DNA of 64,000 bases from Syngnathus acus. Taxonomy: Eukaryota; Chordata; Actinopteri; Syngnathiformes; Syngnathidae. The stretch lies in assembly GCF_901709675.1 (NCBI RefSeq), contig NC_051088.1, positions 21,428,693 through 21,492,692 of the forward strand, given 5' to 3'. The position numbers and the translations under genes are program-made. How positions within the stretch are numbered: position 1 is the first letter of the stretch; each line of letters starts with the position of its first letter. The notes under the pieces were generated by a model, which saw only the letters and a program-made list of their open reading frames with translations, did not search any database and had not been told where the DNA came from. Positions 12,558-23,860 of the stretch are shown here, one piece after another.

Positions 12558-12597
12558 TGTTTATCTAATGGAAACGCACATGAAGACAGCAAAGGTC
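12558..12597. repeat. third arm of the 12.4-kb inverted repeat
   Basis: TGTTTATCTAATGGAAACGC and then ACATGAAGACAGCAAAGGTC differ at only two of 40 positions from the reverse complement of the left arm at 12353-12400. This copy is closer to the left arm than the neighbouring right arm is. Confidence 0.85.
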
Positions 12598-15400
12598 AAA
12601 GGTAGAAAAAAGAACGGAAAGTTTCCTCTCAGGCTCGGTTGCATCATTCCTGGTTTTGCTAGCTGCCATTTTGCATGTTTACCACACACACGGATAAGAC
12701 GCGGGGATTACCGGGCCTGAGCGCGTTTGCCTTCGATCTCAGTTTACCTCCGAATAAATCCCAAACTCGGAGCATGTAGCAGGCGTAATCCAGCCTCCAT
12801 TCTCACATTCCAGGCGCGGGAAGAAGAACGAGATTACCAGCTGGCTTTTAACCAGAATAGGTAGACGACAAAGCGGTCGGCGGCAACGGTGGTCCGACAT
12901 CTTTCCGCATTACGCTTTGTTTTCTGTTGACATTGACAAATGCAAGGGGGAGTGGCCTTGCGTATTTCTGCCGATGGGGCGTATTTTCTGTCAACAAATG
13001 CTGGTGTGTGCAATAAGGCTGGAAATTTCGGAGCCCTCGGAATGAACCTGAAGATGTCCTGCAGATCCCGCCCATCCAGAGCTAGTTAGTGAGTCATTAG
13101 AAAACGGAGCATATAATGCTCGTCTCCTTGAGAGTTTGACCCGATTTGTTTGTGCCGAAGTAATTTCATTATGTCTGCGTGATTCCCAGGAGTGGCGCTT
13201 AAACGCACACCAGAGAGCGGATAAGTATTTGGCACGGCGTCAGCAAAGGCGAGCCGAGTTGCGCAGCTCAATTTCACTCGCTTTTATGTGGATAAATTCT
13301 ATTAGGGCTCAAAGGTGGCGTTAATTCCGATCATCAAGTGTTGATGTGCCACCTAAAGAGCTCGAGAGCATGCAGCCACCCAGCCTGTTGGTTTGGTTAA
13401 GTTTGCTGTATTTTATGGAATTTATTTTGTCTTTTTTAAATCACAGTCATGGTGTTATTAATGGTTCCAAAGTGTCTTGATTTTTTTTGAAGGCTTTGTA
13501 TTCAGACTCTGACAGTTGTTCCCATTCAAAACCACAGACTTCATTTTTCAGCCATGAGCGCATTTTAGAAATTACAATTTCAACCTTGAACATGATCCCT
13601 AAACCAAAACATCTTATTCAACAACATTACATTTTTTTTCAATGACCACCATTCCATATTCATCATCAACAAAATCTGCAAGATGTTTTTGTTGTCTTAA
13701 AATCTGTGCCTTACTTTCATACAAATACCCTGAGTACATTTTTGCATTTATTCCACCACAATGGGGTTAATACTTCTGGATTGATGGGAAGTTAATTACC
13801 TTATCAGAAGCTAACGCTATTACTAATGCTAACGTGCGCATGCAATGATATTAAACGAAGCTCAGCTTCACCTTTGGCTGTGTTGTGACACTGCAGCTCA
13901 GCCCAACTGTGAAATTATGGGCTGAGAAAGTCGGTGTGGGGACAATATGCAAATAAGCTGAATTGTGACATCAAAATCAGCAACAATTTCAAACGTTTAT
14001 TTTCTCATTTTGATAAGCTCACAAAAGTTTTACTTGGTTGTAAAATTATACTCTTTTTCGTCCAGAAAGCCAATTGTTTTTATACAAGCAATTGACATTT
14101 TCCAAAACACATCCCATTTAAATCTATTTGTGTTTAATTTATAAAGTCATGCCTCGACAGTCTATGTTGACATCATCGCTCACGAGGAAGGACACCACAT
14201 GCCGTAAATACATAAATGAATTCGCTGTGGTGCGTACGGTATAAGTGAGGTTGGAAATATTGTGATGTCAACAGAAAAAGAAAGAAATAGAAAACACATT
14301 TGAATCTCTGGCAGAGGGAACGGCGTCGGTCGGGGAGCCAAGGCTCATCGGGCCAGCCATTGCGTGTGACAGGATGCATCGCGGGGATGGCGCGTTAAAA
14401 GAGCCACTCGGCGAGGTATATCCTATCTGAGGCCGTGGAGGCTGCACAGGTTGTACCTATTAAAACGGCTTAGTAACTCAAGAAGCAGCAATTTAAGAGC
14501 GAGGGCGGAGGCGGGATTGAGGACGAAAGCTCGGCTAATGCCGTAACTCCGAGGGTTCCCAAAAGACAGCTTTGAGGATCGGACAGGATGACACCGTCAT
14601 CATCGCAGAGGTGGCTAGCTGCGAGTGCTAATGAGAGGACATGCCAGGCAAAGATCTCTTTCTAAAGTATCGTCGGAATAAAGGGAGTCGTCCCGAAACA
14701 CGTTTTCTCCTGGCTTCTTGTGGTTACAAGCTAGCAGATTCTTTGTTGTCCCACAGATGATGGGGGGGGGAACGCGGCAACCTACAGTGATTTTCTTTCC
14801 CTCCTCTGTGGTTGGCAGCAGCCAGCAAACCGTGCAGGAAACTGTATCCTATCACTTAAATGGTTAAGTATTTTATGAGTAAAATGCTTCCAAATGTCTC
14901 CGAGAAACCTTCCAGACCACACCAAAGACCAAATGAGGTAATATTACATTTCTGAAAAGTCCCCACGATGATACCCTGACTTTGGTGTAATTGCGTCAGA
15001 AAAAAAAAAAAAAAAAGGTTGCACGAGTCTCGCTGCGTTACATGTCAGCCCGTTGGACTTGGCAAAAGCCGAGCTCATTAAGCGTGCGCGAGAGAAAACT
15101 TTACAGCCGGCCCAGGGCATTTGTGCACGTACGTAGAGGCCAGCACAAGACGCAGACGCGGGATATCAAAAGAAATCATCCTGTGTGCTGTTGGCTCCTG
15201 TTTTTCTGCAACACGGGAAGAAGCTTGCACAGAAAAACACATCAGGCCGACGACGCGTGCTGCAATCACCGCATCGCCTCGCAGCTCCTTAATGAGAGTC
15301 AGCATTATTCCTGTTCAAAACCGGATGATTAGGAGAGGTACGGGCCCGCTACAATTCATTTATTATTGTGACTGTAAAGATCAAAGTGGGGTGAAGATAA

Positions 15401-15520
15401 CATCCATCCATCCATCCATCCATCCATCCATCCATCCATCCGTCCGTCCGTCCGTCCATCCATCCATCCATCCATCCATCCATCCATCCATCCATCCATC
15501 CATCCATCCATCCATCCATC
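15401..15520. repeat. (ATCC)n microsatellite with an internal GTCC variant block
   Basis: A 120-bp pure tetranucleotide array, CATC units with four CGTC/CGTC-like variants near 15440-15456. It produces the spurious IHPS-type open frame. Confidence 0.98.
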
Positions 15521-15607
15521 GCAAAAGTAATGGTGTCTATTTGCTGGATGACGTTATTTGTTTCCATCAGGACATTCCAATTTTGATCACAACCGCCAAA
15601 TATACAA

Positions 15608-15950
15608 GACGTGTAAACAGGTTAACCTCAATTTTCTCAGGAACCGGAATTTTGACCTCGATATTGACACTATGTAGTCATTGGGACATATAAACCATCC
15701 ACTGAAATAAGGTGCCAGTTCAGGGAGGGAACGACATAGCTCTTGCTAAGATGCTAGCATGCGCATGCTAAAATTTCCACTGAGACGTGTAAACAAGTTA
15801 TCAATTTCTCCGAAAATGGAATTTTGGCCGTAACCTCGATATTGACGCTACGTAAAGATGACTACTTTTATATAAACCATCGACAGAGTTAGAGAGGGAA
15901 CGCCATAGCTCTTGCTAAGATGTTAGCATGCTCATGCTAAGATTCCAAGT
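15608..15950. repeat. two-copy tandem duplication, period ~176 bp
   Basis: Copies start at 15608 and 15784, sharing GACGTGTAAACA, CCTCGATATTGAC, ATATAAACCATC and CATAGCTCTTGCTAAGATG followed by TTAGCATGC-type sequence. Confidence 0.9.
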
Positions 15951-17221
15951 ATCTTCAAAATCCCGGGTACTTTTCCACAACAAAGATAACCTATGCTCAT
16001 TTTCGACATTCCTCCCCAGTGAGGGAACGTTCAGCATGTGTCTTGTGCTAATTTTGGCTGATACATGGACTCAAGGCCCTTAAACACGGTAAGAGTATAT
16101 GAATCTTGAGAAAGTGATTTGGAGGCTCTGCCCCCCCGCCACCAGCCGCTCTTGCCTCTCCTCAGCTGCCTAATCTTGTGCAGATTAAAACATTGTTATC
16201 ATGAAACAGGCTTTCTCTGTAAGTAATCCTCTCCTTTTTGAAAACGGGGGGAGGGAGGGGGGGAGAGGTGTTATGAGGAATCTGCAGCAAAGCGCCTTTT
16301 TTTTTTTGCTTCTTGTTATGTCAGGCTGTATTTTAGACGGCGTTAATCATATACCTTTGTGGACACTTAATTAAAATTACAAAACCAATTTTAATCGCGG
16401 GTCCAATTAATATGTAAATCTATGCAAATGTGGTGAAATAAGGTGGTGATTAAGTTAAGGACACTCGTCTTTAAGTGTTAAAACAAACCGTCTCCACCTC
16501 AGCCGCCATGAACAAGGGTGTGATGTTTAGCGAAAGGAGAAATATTATTCCAAATACGAAATGTGTATTATTACACGCATCGTTCCTTGAGTAGACTCTC
16601 GTCAAAGTTTCCCGGCCGGAGGTGAGAGTTGACAATTCTAAACGAGCAGATTCGCCCTTCTAATTAGGCCTTGGAGATATGCTACTTGTTCAAAGTGGCT
16701 TCTGCGGGGGGGTCGGGCGGGAGCATGAGCATTGTTGGGGGGTGGGGGGGCAATCAGGTAATAATGAATGGATATTATTCAACTTTGGGCTAAATGACTA
16801 CAGAGTAGGAAAAGACGATTAATTCCAGCCTGTGAGTAAGGCCTGCAGTCAGTCAGTGCTGTGGAGGTGAGCTGAGGTGAGGGTGGCTGCTTATCACTTG
16901 GATAACTTCAGTTTTTTTTTTTTTTTGGGGAAATCGGGAGAACCACTAATTGTGGATAACTTGTGTTGTTATCCTTGCTTAGCCATGCAAAAAAAAAAAA
17001 AAAACACTAGTTTACTTTTGTTGTGTTTTCGTGCTGGTCTTGCTGCAACAGCAAAACAGCCAAGATTCCAATGGTCAATGGTATTTTTTTTATTTTTTTA
17101 TTAGCAGGGTACAAGAAAAAATTGATGGAAGGATTTAACAGCAACTTTGACATTCTTTACCTTTGTGTCCTGCGTGTTTCATAGGTTTCCCTGCTGCCAA
17201 ACCAAAAAAGATTTTTCCAGA
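15951..17221. other. intergenic, no gene seen
   Basis: G-rich tracts (16243-16265, 16705-16750), T and A runs, and the octamer-bearing candidate enhancer at 16340-16450. Confidence 0.6.
16340..16450. promoter_or_regulatory. candidate enhancer block with octamer motif
   Basis: CTTAATTAAAATTAC, CCAATTTTAATCGCGG and CCAATTAATATG are homeodomain-type cores. ATGCAAAT (16422-16429) is a consensus POU octamer, with a CCTTTGTGG SOX/TCF-like motif upstream. Function is inferred from motif density only. Confidence 0.35.
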
Positions 17222-18430
17222 TATTGGGAAAAATTTGTCCTAAACTGACCTTGACATGGATCAAAAAGTGCAGCAAAAAATGCCTTAACTATATTATATT
17301 TATGCATCAGGATATTATATAATTACAAATAAGTACAATAAAAAAATGTAATCAGATTTAAAAAAAAATATACCGTTTTTTTCCGTGTATAATGCGCCCC
17401 CATGTATAATACGCACCCTAAAAATGGCATGTGGATGCTGGAAAAAAGCCTGTACCCATGTATAATACGCACCCAATTTTTTTTTTTTTTTTTTTTTTTT
17501 TTAAGTCCCAATGATCGTCACACACGCAGGGAGGCAATGGGTCCCATTTTTATAGTCTTTGGTATGGTCTTAACTAGGCTGGATGTATTTTTTTTTGTTG
17601 GCGTTGATTTCTCCGACTGCCCGTAAAGGCACCACCGCAATCAGATGAAAAGAGAGGAAAGTGACGTGCGGACATGTGAAAAAGGCGGCTCTGTATGGGA
17701 GAGACGTTGAAGAGGAATAAAAACACCCTTGGAAACCAAAACTTGCCCCTCGTCGTGACTCGGAGCCGCAACAAATGTTTCGGATTTGTGTAGGGTACAT
17801 TGTGACAGCAAACGAGCAGGTGATCGAGCAAGCGTCTGATACGAGAGCATTGCGTTCGTATGGAGCGTGTTTGAAGTGAACAGCAGAGACGAAAGGAACA
17901 TGGCAAAGTGTTGTGAAATAAAATATTACCTGTAATACGCATTTTGTTATTTGCTGATTGTATTAAACTATCACATTCATTGTCAGTCAAGAAGAGAAGA
18001 GGACTATTATCCCTTCTTTGACGAAATGACCAGAGCACAGTACAAACACACTATTGTCGGTCAGTCCTGTTGTTGGTTTTGTTGTACCATGATTTTCTTA
18101 AAAAAAAAAAAAAAAAAAAAAAAAATTTAAAAAAAAAAAATTTAAAAAAATTTGTACCCATGTATAATGCGCACCCCAGATTTTAGGACAATAAATTAGT
18201 TAAATTTTGCGCATTATACACGGAAAAAAACGGTACTATTTTAGTTGTGACTATTTAGGGGCCTCACAGAAATTTGTACTAAACTTACCTTGACGTCAAT
18301 CAGAAAGTGCAGCAAAAAAATATCTTAGCTATATTATCTTTATGCAGCAGGACATTATATAATTACAAATAAGTAAAAAAAAAAAAAACATTTCAATTTT
18401 AAAAAGGTTACTATTTTAGTTGTGACCATT
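17222..18430. repeat. duplicated ~180-bp unit interrupted by the 17371 element
   Basis: Copy 1 is split between 17222-17370 and 18236-18290. Copy 2 runs from about 18270 to 18430. Shared blocks include AAAGTGCAGCAAAAAA, ATTATATAATTACAAATAAG and CTATTTTAGTTGTGA.CATTT. Confidence 0.8.
17371..18235. mobile_element. non-autonomous DNA transposon with perfect 25-bp inverted repeats and TA duplication
   Basis: Positions 17373-17397 (CCG, seven T, then CCGTGTATAATGCGC) are the exact reverse complement of 18209-18233. TA flanks both ends. Subterminal CATGTATAATACGCACCC repeats lie near 17400 and 17458, with a variant near 18159. A minus-strand open frame of 154 residues fills much of the interior but shows no recognisable transposase motif. 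The flanking sequence is a duplicated unit, and its second copy (about 18410-18430) preserves the unoccupied site. TA duplication suggests a Tc1/mariner-like mobiliser (inference). Confidence 0.9.
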
Positions 18431-21400
18431 TAGGGCCCTCACACTAACATGTAATTCGGTCAGCATGGGGGCTCAATTTCTGAACCTGCAAGCGAGAGGG
18501 CAGCAAGCCAGCCTGCCGGCCAAGATGTTAGCCACCTGTAATCCCATCTGAGTGTATCGCGTCACTCTCCTCCTTTTGGAGCTGCAAAGCGCTGTCACCT
18601 CAGCTCTATGCGCTTTGCAGGTGACTTACACACACAAAGCCCAGTGGGATGTCAAAGTGGCAGTTGTTAGAAAGGTGACACGAGGGGATGGCTGATAAAA
18701 AAAAATGGGAAAAAAAAGGTGATACGAGCCTCCAAGTGGAGGAGGATGAAAAGCCAAAAGTGACAGCAGGTGCAACTTCACACTAACATTTTGTGCAATA
18801 AAGCAAATGTTGCAAACATTAAAATGAATGCGCGTCTCACTCGGCAAAATCTTACTGTTAGCGTAAGCAAAACATTCCATGCACGTGTCGCTTTTGAAGA
18901 CATTTCTAATAAAATCAAATAGTTGGAAAGTCCGAGGTAATGATCCGTCAAAGTCCCAGACAGAATTATCACATGCTAAGAGATGTTTTTTTTCTTCTTC
19001 TGACAAGTGTTGAAATGTATTCTTGCTGCCTTTGTAAATGCAATGTAAAATGACAACACTCTTTTTTTTTTTTTCGACGCTGCAATGCTGCGAGCGATCG
19101 CACTCACCTGCCTTGTCTGTCCAAATATCCACTTAGCTCAAATTCTGCATTTATTTGAGACTGCCAGATGACTCGATGTGCCTTCAGGCGTGTACTGAGT
19201 GGCGACACATTTGCTGTGATTTGAATCTTTTGACAAATAAATTGCACAGAATGTTTTTAGCCGCCAAAGGACTAATGCGCGGCAGACGGGGGCGACACCG
19301 ACTCCGGTTCGTACATGTCCACCTAATAGGCAATTTTAAAATGGAAGCCGGTGCTTTGACTAAGCAATAAAATGGGTGCACCCAGCGGCTGTACACCCCA
19401 ATTATCCGATTTATAAATCACCGGCCATTCCTTTGATAACTTGATGTTGAATTTGATCAAGTTGCTGCCTTGGAAGCCGCCTAAATAAAGAGAAAAACAA
19501 CATTGATCTAATTTCCTTTATTGGTCATAATCAGGAGGTTGGCGTTGGTCTCACTTAATCACAGTCACATTGATTTTCCAGCGGTGCTCGCTGGCGAGCG
19601 TGAGCACGAGCACGAGCTGACTGCTTGACAAATAGTCACTTGTGATTGTTTAAAAAAGGCAGGAATGACAACTATTTGCAGCTGTGCACAAACGCACATT
19701 TAAGTGAGATAAAGTAGAGATGTGTTCAACTTGTTTTGGAGTTTTTATGGTTTGTCCATGTGACAAAATATACAAGCGCTAACGGGTATTTCCCAGCTTC
19801 CGAGCGTAACCTGCCACTTGCTCAAAGTCAGTTGGGAGAAGCTCCGAAAAGTCGAAATGTGGAGATGGCTTGATGTTGCTTTGTGTTAAAAATGAACATC
19901 CTACATGATGATCTAAACCAAAGAACCTAATCCAAAGGGATTACTAGAAAACTAAAATAAAAATATAAATAAATTAAAAATAAAAATAAAACAATAAAAT
20001 CATGTTCCTAAAGAGTCAACTTATCTAAGTACGGTAAAGTAAATAAAATTAGGTTAGCGGGTTAGCGAGGTCATCATGGTGCAGTGGTGTGTCACTCCCT
20101 CCCATCATCAGGATGCTCATTAACATGATCTCCTTCCCAGGTGAAGCACACGGCGAGTAAAACGTCCAGACCAAAGGCAGGCGTCCAACAGGACAAATAA
20201 GACATCATTAGAGCACATTAAAATCCACATTATATCTTTTACTGCCTCTTCACAAGTCTAACATGGTGGCGGACCCTCAAGAAGATACGGAGATGCAGAG
20301 AGTGAACATTGGAGCGACAAGATGAGGCGTCGGATCCTGGACTGACCCTGGCGAGCCTGAGCATCTCTGCTGAAAGAAAAGTTTTGGAGTTCTGCCACAG
20401 GTGGTGTATGTTTGGAACACCCTTCTAACAATGTGGCCCAAAACACTCAATTTGTCTGTAAAATATTTATCATATAAGTGTCTGTTAAATATTGGCTTTG
20501 TATTTTTTTTAATTTGTCTTAGCTTCAAGACAAGAAAATATCATTTGCTGCTCTATACAATGTGATTTTACAAAATAAAACCTGTTGACTATATAAGAAA
20601 AACGAAAAGCAATTGTTAGTTATATTGTCATATGTTTAATAAAAATGCTTGAATTAACCTTCCGAAAAAATAGCTCCACAAAATTACGAAGTTGCTCCTC
20701 AAATGATTGCAGAGATTTGCAAAAAAACAAAAATCCACCCGATGGTTCATTTACTGTATGTATGTCAAGGGAAACAAAACAACTATTCATACTTTGCTAT
20801 CTTTTTTCCAAAAAACAAAAACAACAAAAAAACTTACACCTTTGCAATGATATTCAAGCAAATCAAATATACGGCTTGTTTCTCGTGAACCTTGAGGGGG
20901 CTGAAGGAGCTGCGAGCAAACATAATGTAGCTTGTTAAACAAGCCAACTGGGACTTGTTTGGCTCACTTGCACTGGCAAACAGGAGAAGTGCACTTGTGA
21001 AAGGGTCGAAAAGGCTCAATACTGGACGGCTGGAAGACATCCAAGGCCTGCTTCAGGTCCGCGCATTTGGGGGGGGTGGGGGGTCACAAATACCCACGCT
21101 GCGCCCAAGCTTTGCACACACAAAGGTGAGATTGCGCATGTGAGGAAACAATGCCGTTGCATTACTACTGACGCTCACACGATTTGAATTATGTGAACTG
21201 TCTTATATTGGACCCCAAAACAGACCGAATGAATAGAATAAAAGACACGTGTGCAACTCAAGGTCTGGGGGCCAGATATGGTCCGCCACATCATTTTATG
21301 TGGCCTGCAAAGACAAATTAAAAATCCAGACAATTGACAAAATTCCCAAGGAACGTTTTCTCGTGGATTTCAAACCCTTTTCCAGATTTGAGTTAGGGCA

Positions 21401-23589
21401 TATTCCTCACAACATTAATGCCGTGTCAGCGTTTTGTTCTCCATCAACATCCAAGTAGAAATGTGATGCTGCCGTTTTGTTTTTTTGTTTTTTTAACGCT
21501 CATGCAAGCCAACTATAAAGTCGTGGGAGTGTTTTTAGCAGCGTTATAACACAACACCTTTGATTCAAGTAGGCAACATTTCCATAGATACCAAACACAT
21601 CACTTTGGCGCAATTACGCAAAGATCAAATTTCCACAGCCACAAAATGCACAAGGACTTCACTTGACATCAACGTCAGAACTTCCGACGTGAAACTTTGG
21701 GCTAAGGAGACTCGGGATGCGCTCTTCGTAGCAGAATTTAATTGCATTACGAGTTTGGAGCGCGCTTAGTCCTCATCGCGGCGCCGAGGGGCTAACCGGT
21801 GCGGCGGCAATCTGCGGATCAGAGGGAGCGGCCGGGCCTCGGCTCCCGTGTGATAAATGAGTTTGTATTGTCTGTCGGGCTGGCTTCCTGCCAGCGCAGG
21901 TCACTGCTTATTAAATTACCACTTGTCAATGTCCTAAATACTGATTGATGGATGAGCGCGGCCAAGCGAGGGCTGCTACCACTTTTTTTCCCCCCCTCCC
22001 CCGACACAATTTTCTCATGACGAGGGGAGGCCTCCATCACATTGTTATCGACGTGTATCGAACCGGGGACCGCTGGCCGCCTTCTTGAATTCTTCTCGCA
22101 AGTTTGGAAAAGGTTGGATTTCACAATCGTCAAGGTGACCTTTCGATGTTTTCCTGATCACCTCGTTGGATTTCCAGATCCTTTATTTTGACCTCAAACA
22201 AGTTCTGCTCATCGGCCAGCCGTTAAATGAGTGGATTGAATGAAGTTCTCCTTTCGGTCCTCCTCCAAGCGTGGCTGCGCAGTGGTCCCTGAACGCCGTC
22301 GACTTGTGTCCGTTCATGCGCACTTGTCGGGTCGGGGGCATCGACGAGTCGATGATATTTGAGCGCCATTGAGTCCGTGAGCAGATCGTATCAATCGGCG
22401 CATTGTTCCCGCTGTCACCGCGACGCGTCATGTTGCCCGAGGAAGTCGGAACCAATTAAAAAGCAGCGCCGAGGTGCTCAAACTTCTCCAAAAAGAAACG
22501 CTCGCCACCATTGTGTTTTCATCCGACAACTTTTACCAAAAAAGCCGTCTGTTTTTCCCGAGCTAACTACACCACATTTGCGTCCGACGATAAGGTAAAT
22601 GAAAGGATGTTTCAAAGGGAGGCGGCTTCTCTAAACACTTTGCTCACTCAAAGACCGGACAAACTAGAGCAGTTTGGAAAAAGACCGCAGGCGTGCCGAG
22701 TGATTGTCAGCCATGCAAATAATCACTTACTTACACTCAGTGAGTTTGCTTCGGATAAGGCAAATTACCATTTGAAAATGAGCTCAAAAACACTCTAGGC
22801 AAAAAAGCTTGCATCATGATTCGCGGTAATATTATCAAGGATACGTAAGCGCACACACGCATGCACACGCACACACACATGCACATGCACGCACAACTGG
22901 CTGTAGGGACATGGTGCACTCTCACATCTGATTTGCTGTGAGAGCTCTGATTGGTTCTCAGCCAAACTTGTGCCACCTCGGCTTGATTTCCCATATGCGG
23001 AAAGTTTAAAGACATTTCAGAAACATCATATAGAATGGGATGAATGGCGGCTGCGACGGACTGGGCAAGGCTGATATTGAAGGAGGAGGCATTAAAGTTG
23101 TGCTTCAAAGAATTCAATGGATTCTAAAATCATAGAACACCAGAACCTGTTCAAGTTTTATTTGACAAGAAGTGCTCAGTGTCGTAAATTGCGCTCACAC
23201 TGAACATATGAGCTAGAAGACTCGTGATGGTTTGTTCAGCATTTTTGGTTTTAGTGGAGAGACACAAAGTCAGTCACGGAGCGTTTACAGAGGATCGAAG
23301 CGTTTCGGACTCTCGGGCAGGTGATGAGTGGATCATAGTGAATAGCCAGGTTTGGGGGAAAAAAAAAAAACTTTAAGCTCATCTTATCCACTTAGTTGCT
23401 GAGTCTATGGTCGACTTCAGCAACAATATGAGCGTCTCAGCTGGGATTGGGAGGCAAGCGACGTTTAAGCTACAGTGTCAAACTAATGCCACTTTGATTA
23501 AATGCTGCACACACGAGCAGCGGGTGTTTCGGATCCTCAGCACTCTCTCTTTCGGACCTTGTCTGGTGCACTGCACGGCACGTGAATCT
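18431..23589. other. intergenic, no gene supported
   Basis: Mostly unique. It includes a minus-strand 168-codon frame (18626-19132) with no recognised domain, a possible degenerate transcript-like block near 20250-20600, the hAT fragment at 21257 and a CA-rich run near 22850-22892. Confidence 0.55.
21257..21322 (+). mobile_element. hAT-type element fragment
   Basis: Contains CAACTCAAGGTCTGGGGGCC, AGATATGGTCCGCCACATCA and TTTTATGTGGCC, matching the left third of the copies at 2053 and 56852. The right part and terminus are absent. Confidence 0.7.
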
Positions 23590-23860
23590 TTTTCTCATTT
23601 ATTTAATTATTTAATATTTCATTTTTTTTATTTTTATATTTATTTATTTATTTATTTATTTATTATTTAAGTCGTTTAAACTTAGACAGGTTGATGTGTG
23701 TAGTGCAGTCAGATTTCTATGTTTATTTATTTGATATTTATTTAGATTATTTAGATATTTATTTAGATGTTTTATATTTATTTATTTTATATTTGTATAT
23801 TTCATATTTATTTATTTAATCAGTTTAAACATAGACAGGTTGACGTGTGTAGTGCAGTCA
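23590..23860. repeat. TTTA-rich low-complexity region with a duplicated 45-bp segment
   Basis: (TTTA)n runs at about 23625-23665 and 23710-23820. The segment GTTTAAACTTAGACAGGTTG followed by GTGTGTAGTGCAGTCAGA occurs near 23680 and again near 23822. Confidence 0.9.

Larger units (their letters stand above)
11398..15400. other. intergenic, no gene seen
   Basis: Holds the inverted repeat near 12.4 kb. The rest is unique, partly AT-rich sequence (13400-14150) with no coding signal. Confidence 0.6.

Noticed and set aside
15121-15693. 190-codon frame with IHPS repeats
   Set aside because: It is created by the (ATCC)n microsatellite and has no homology outside the repeat.
18626-19132. 168-codon minus-strand frame
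   Set aside because: No recognised domain, includes poly-Lys from an A/T run, and shows no splice or promoter support.
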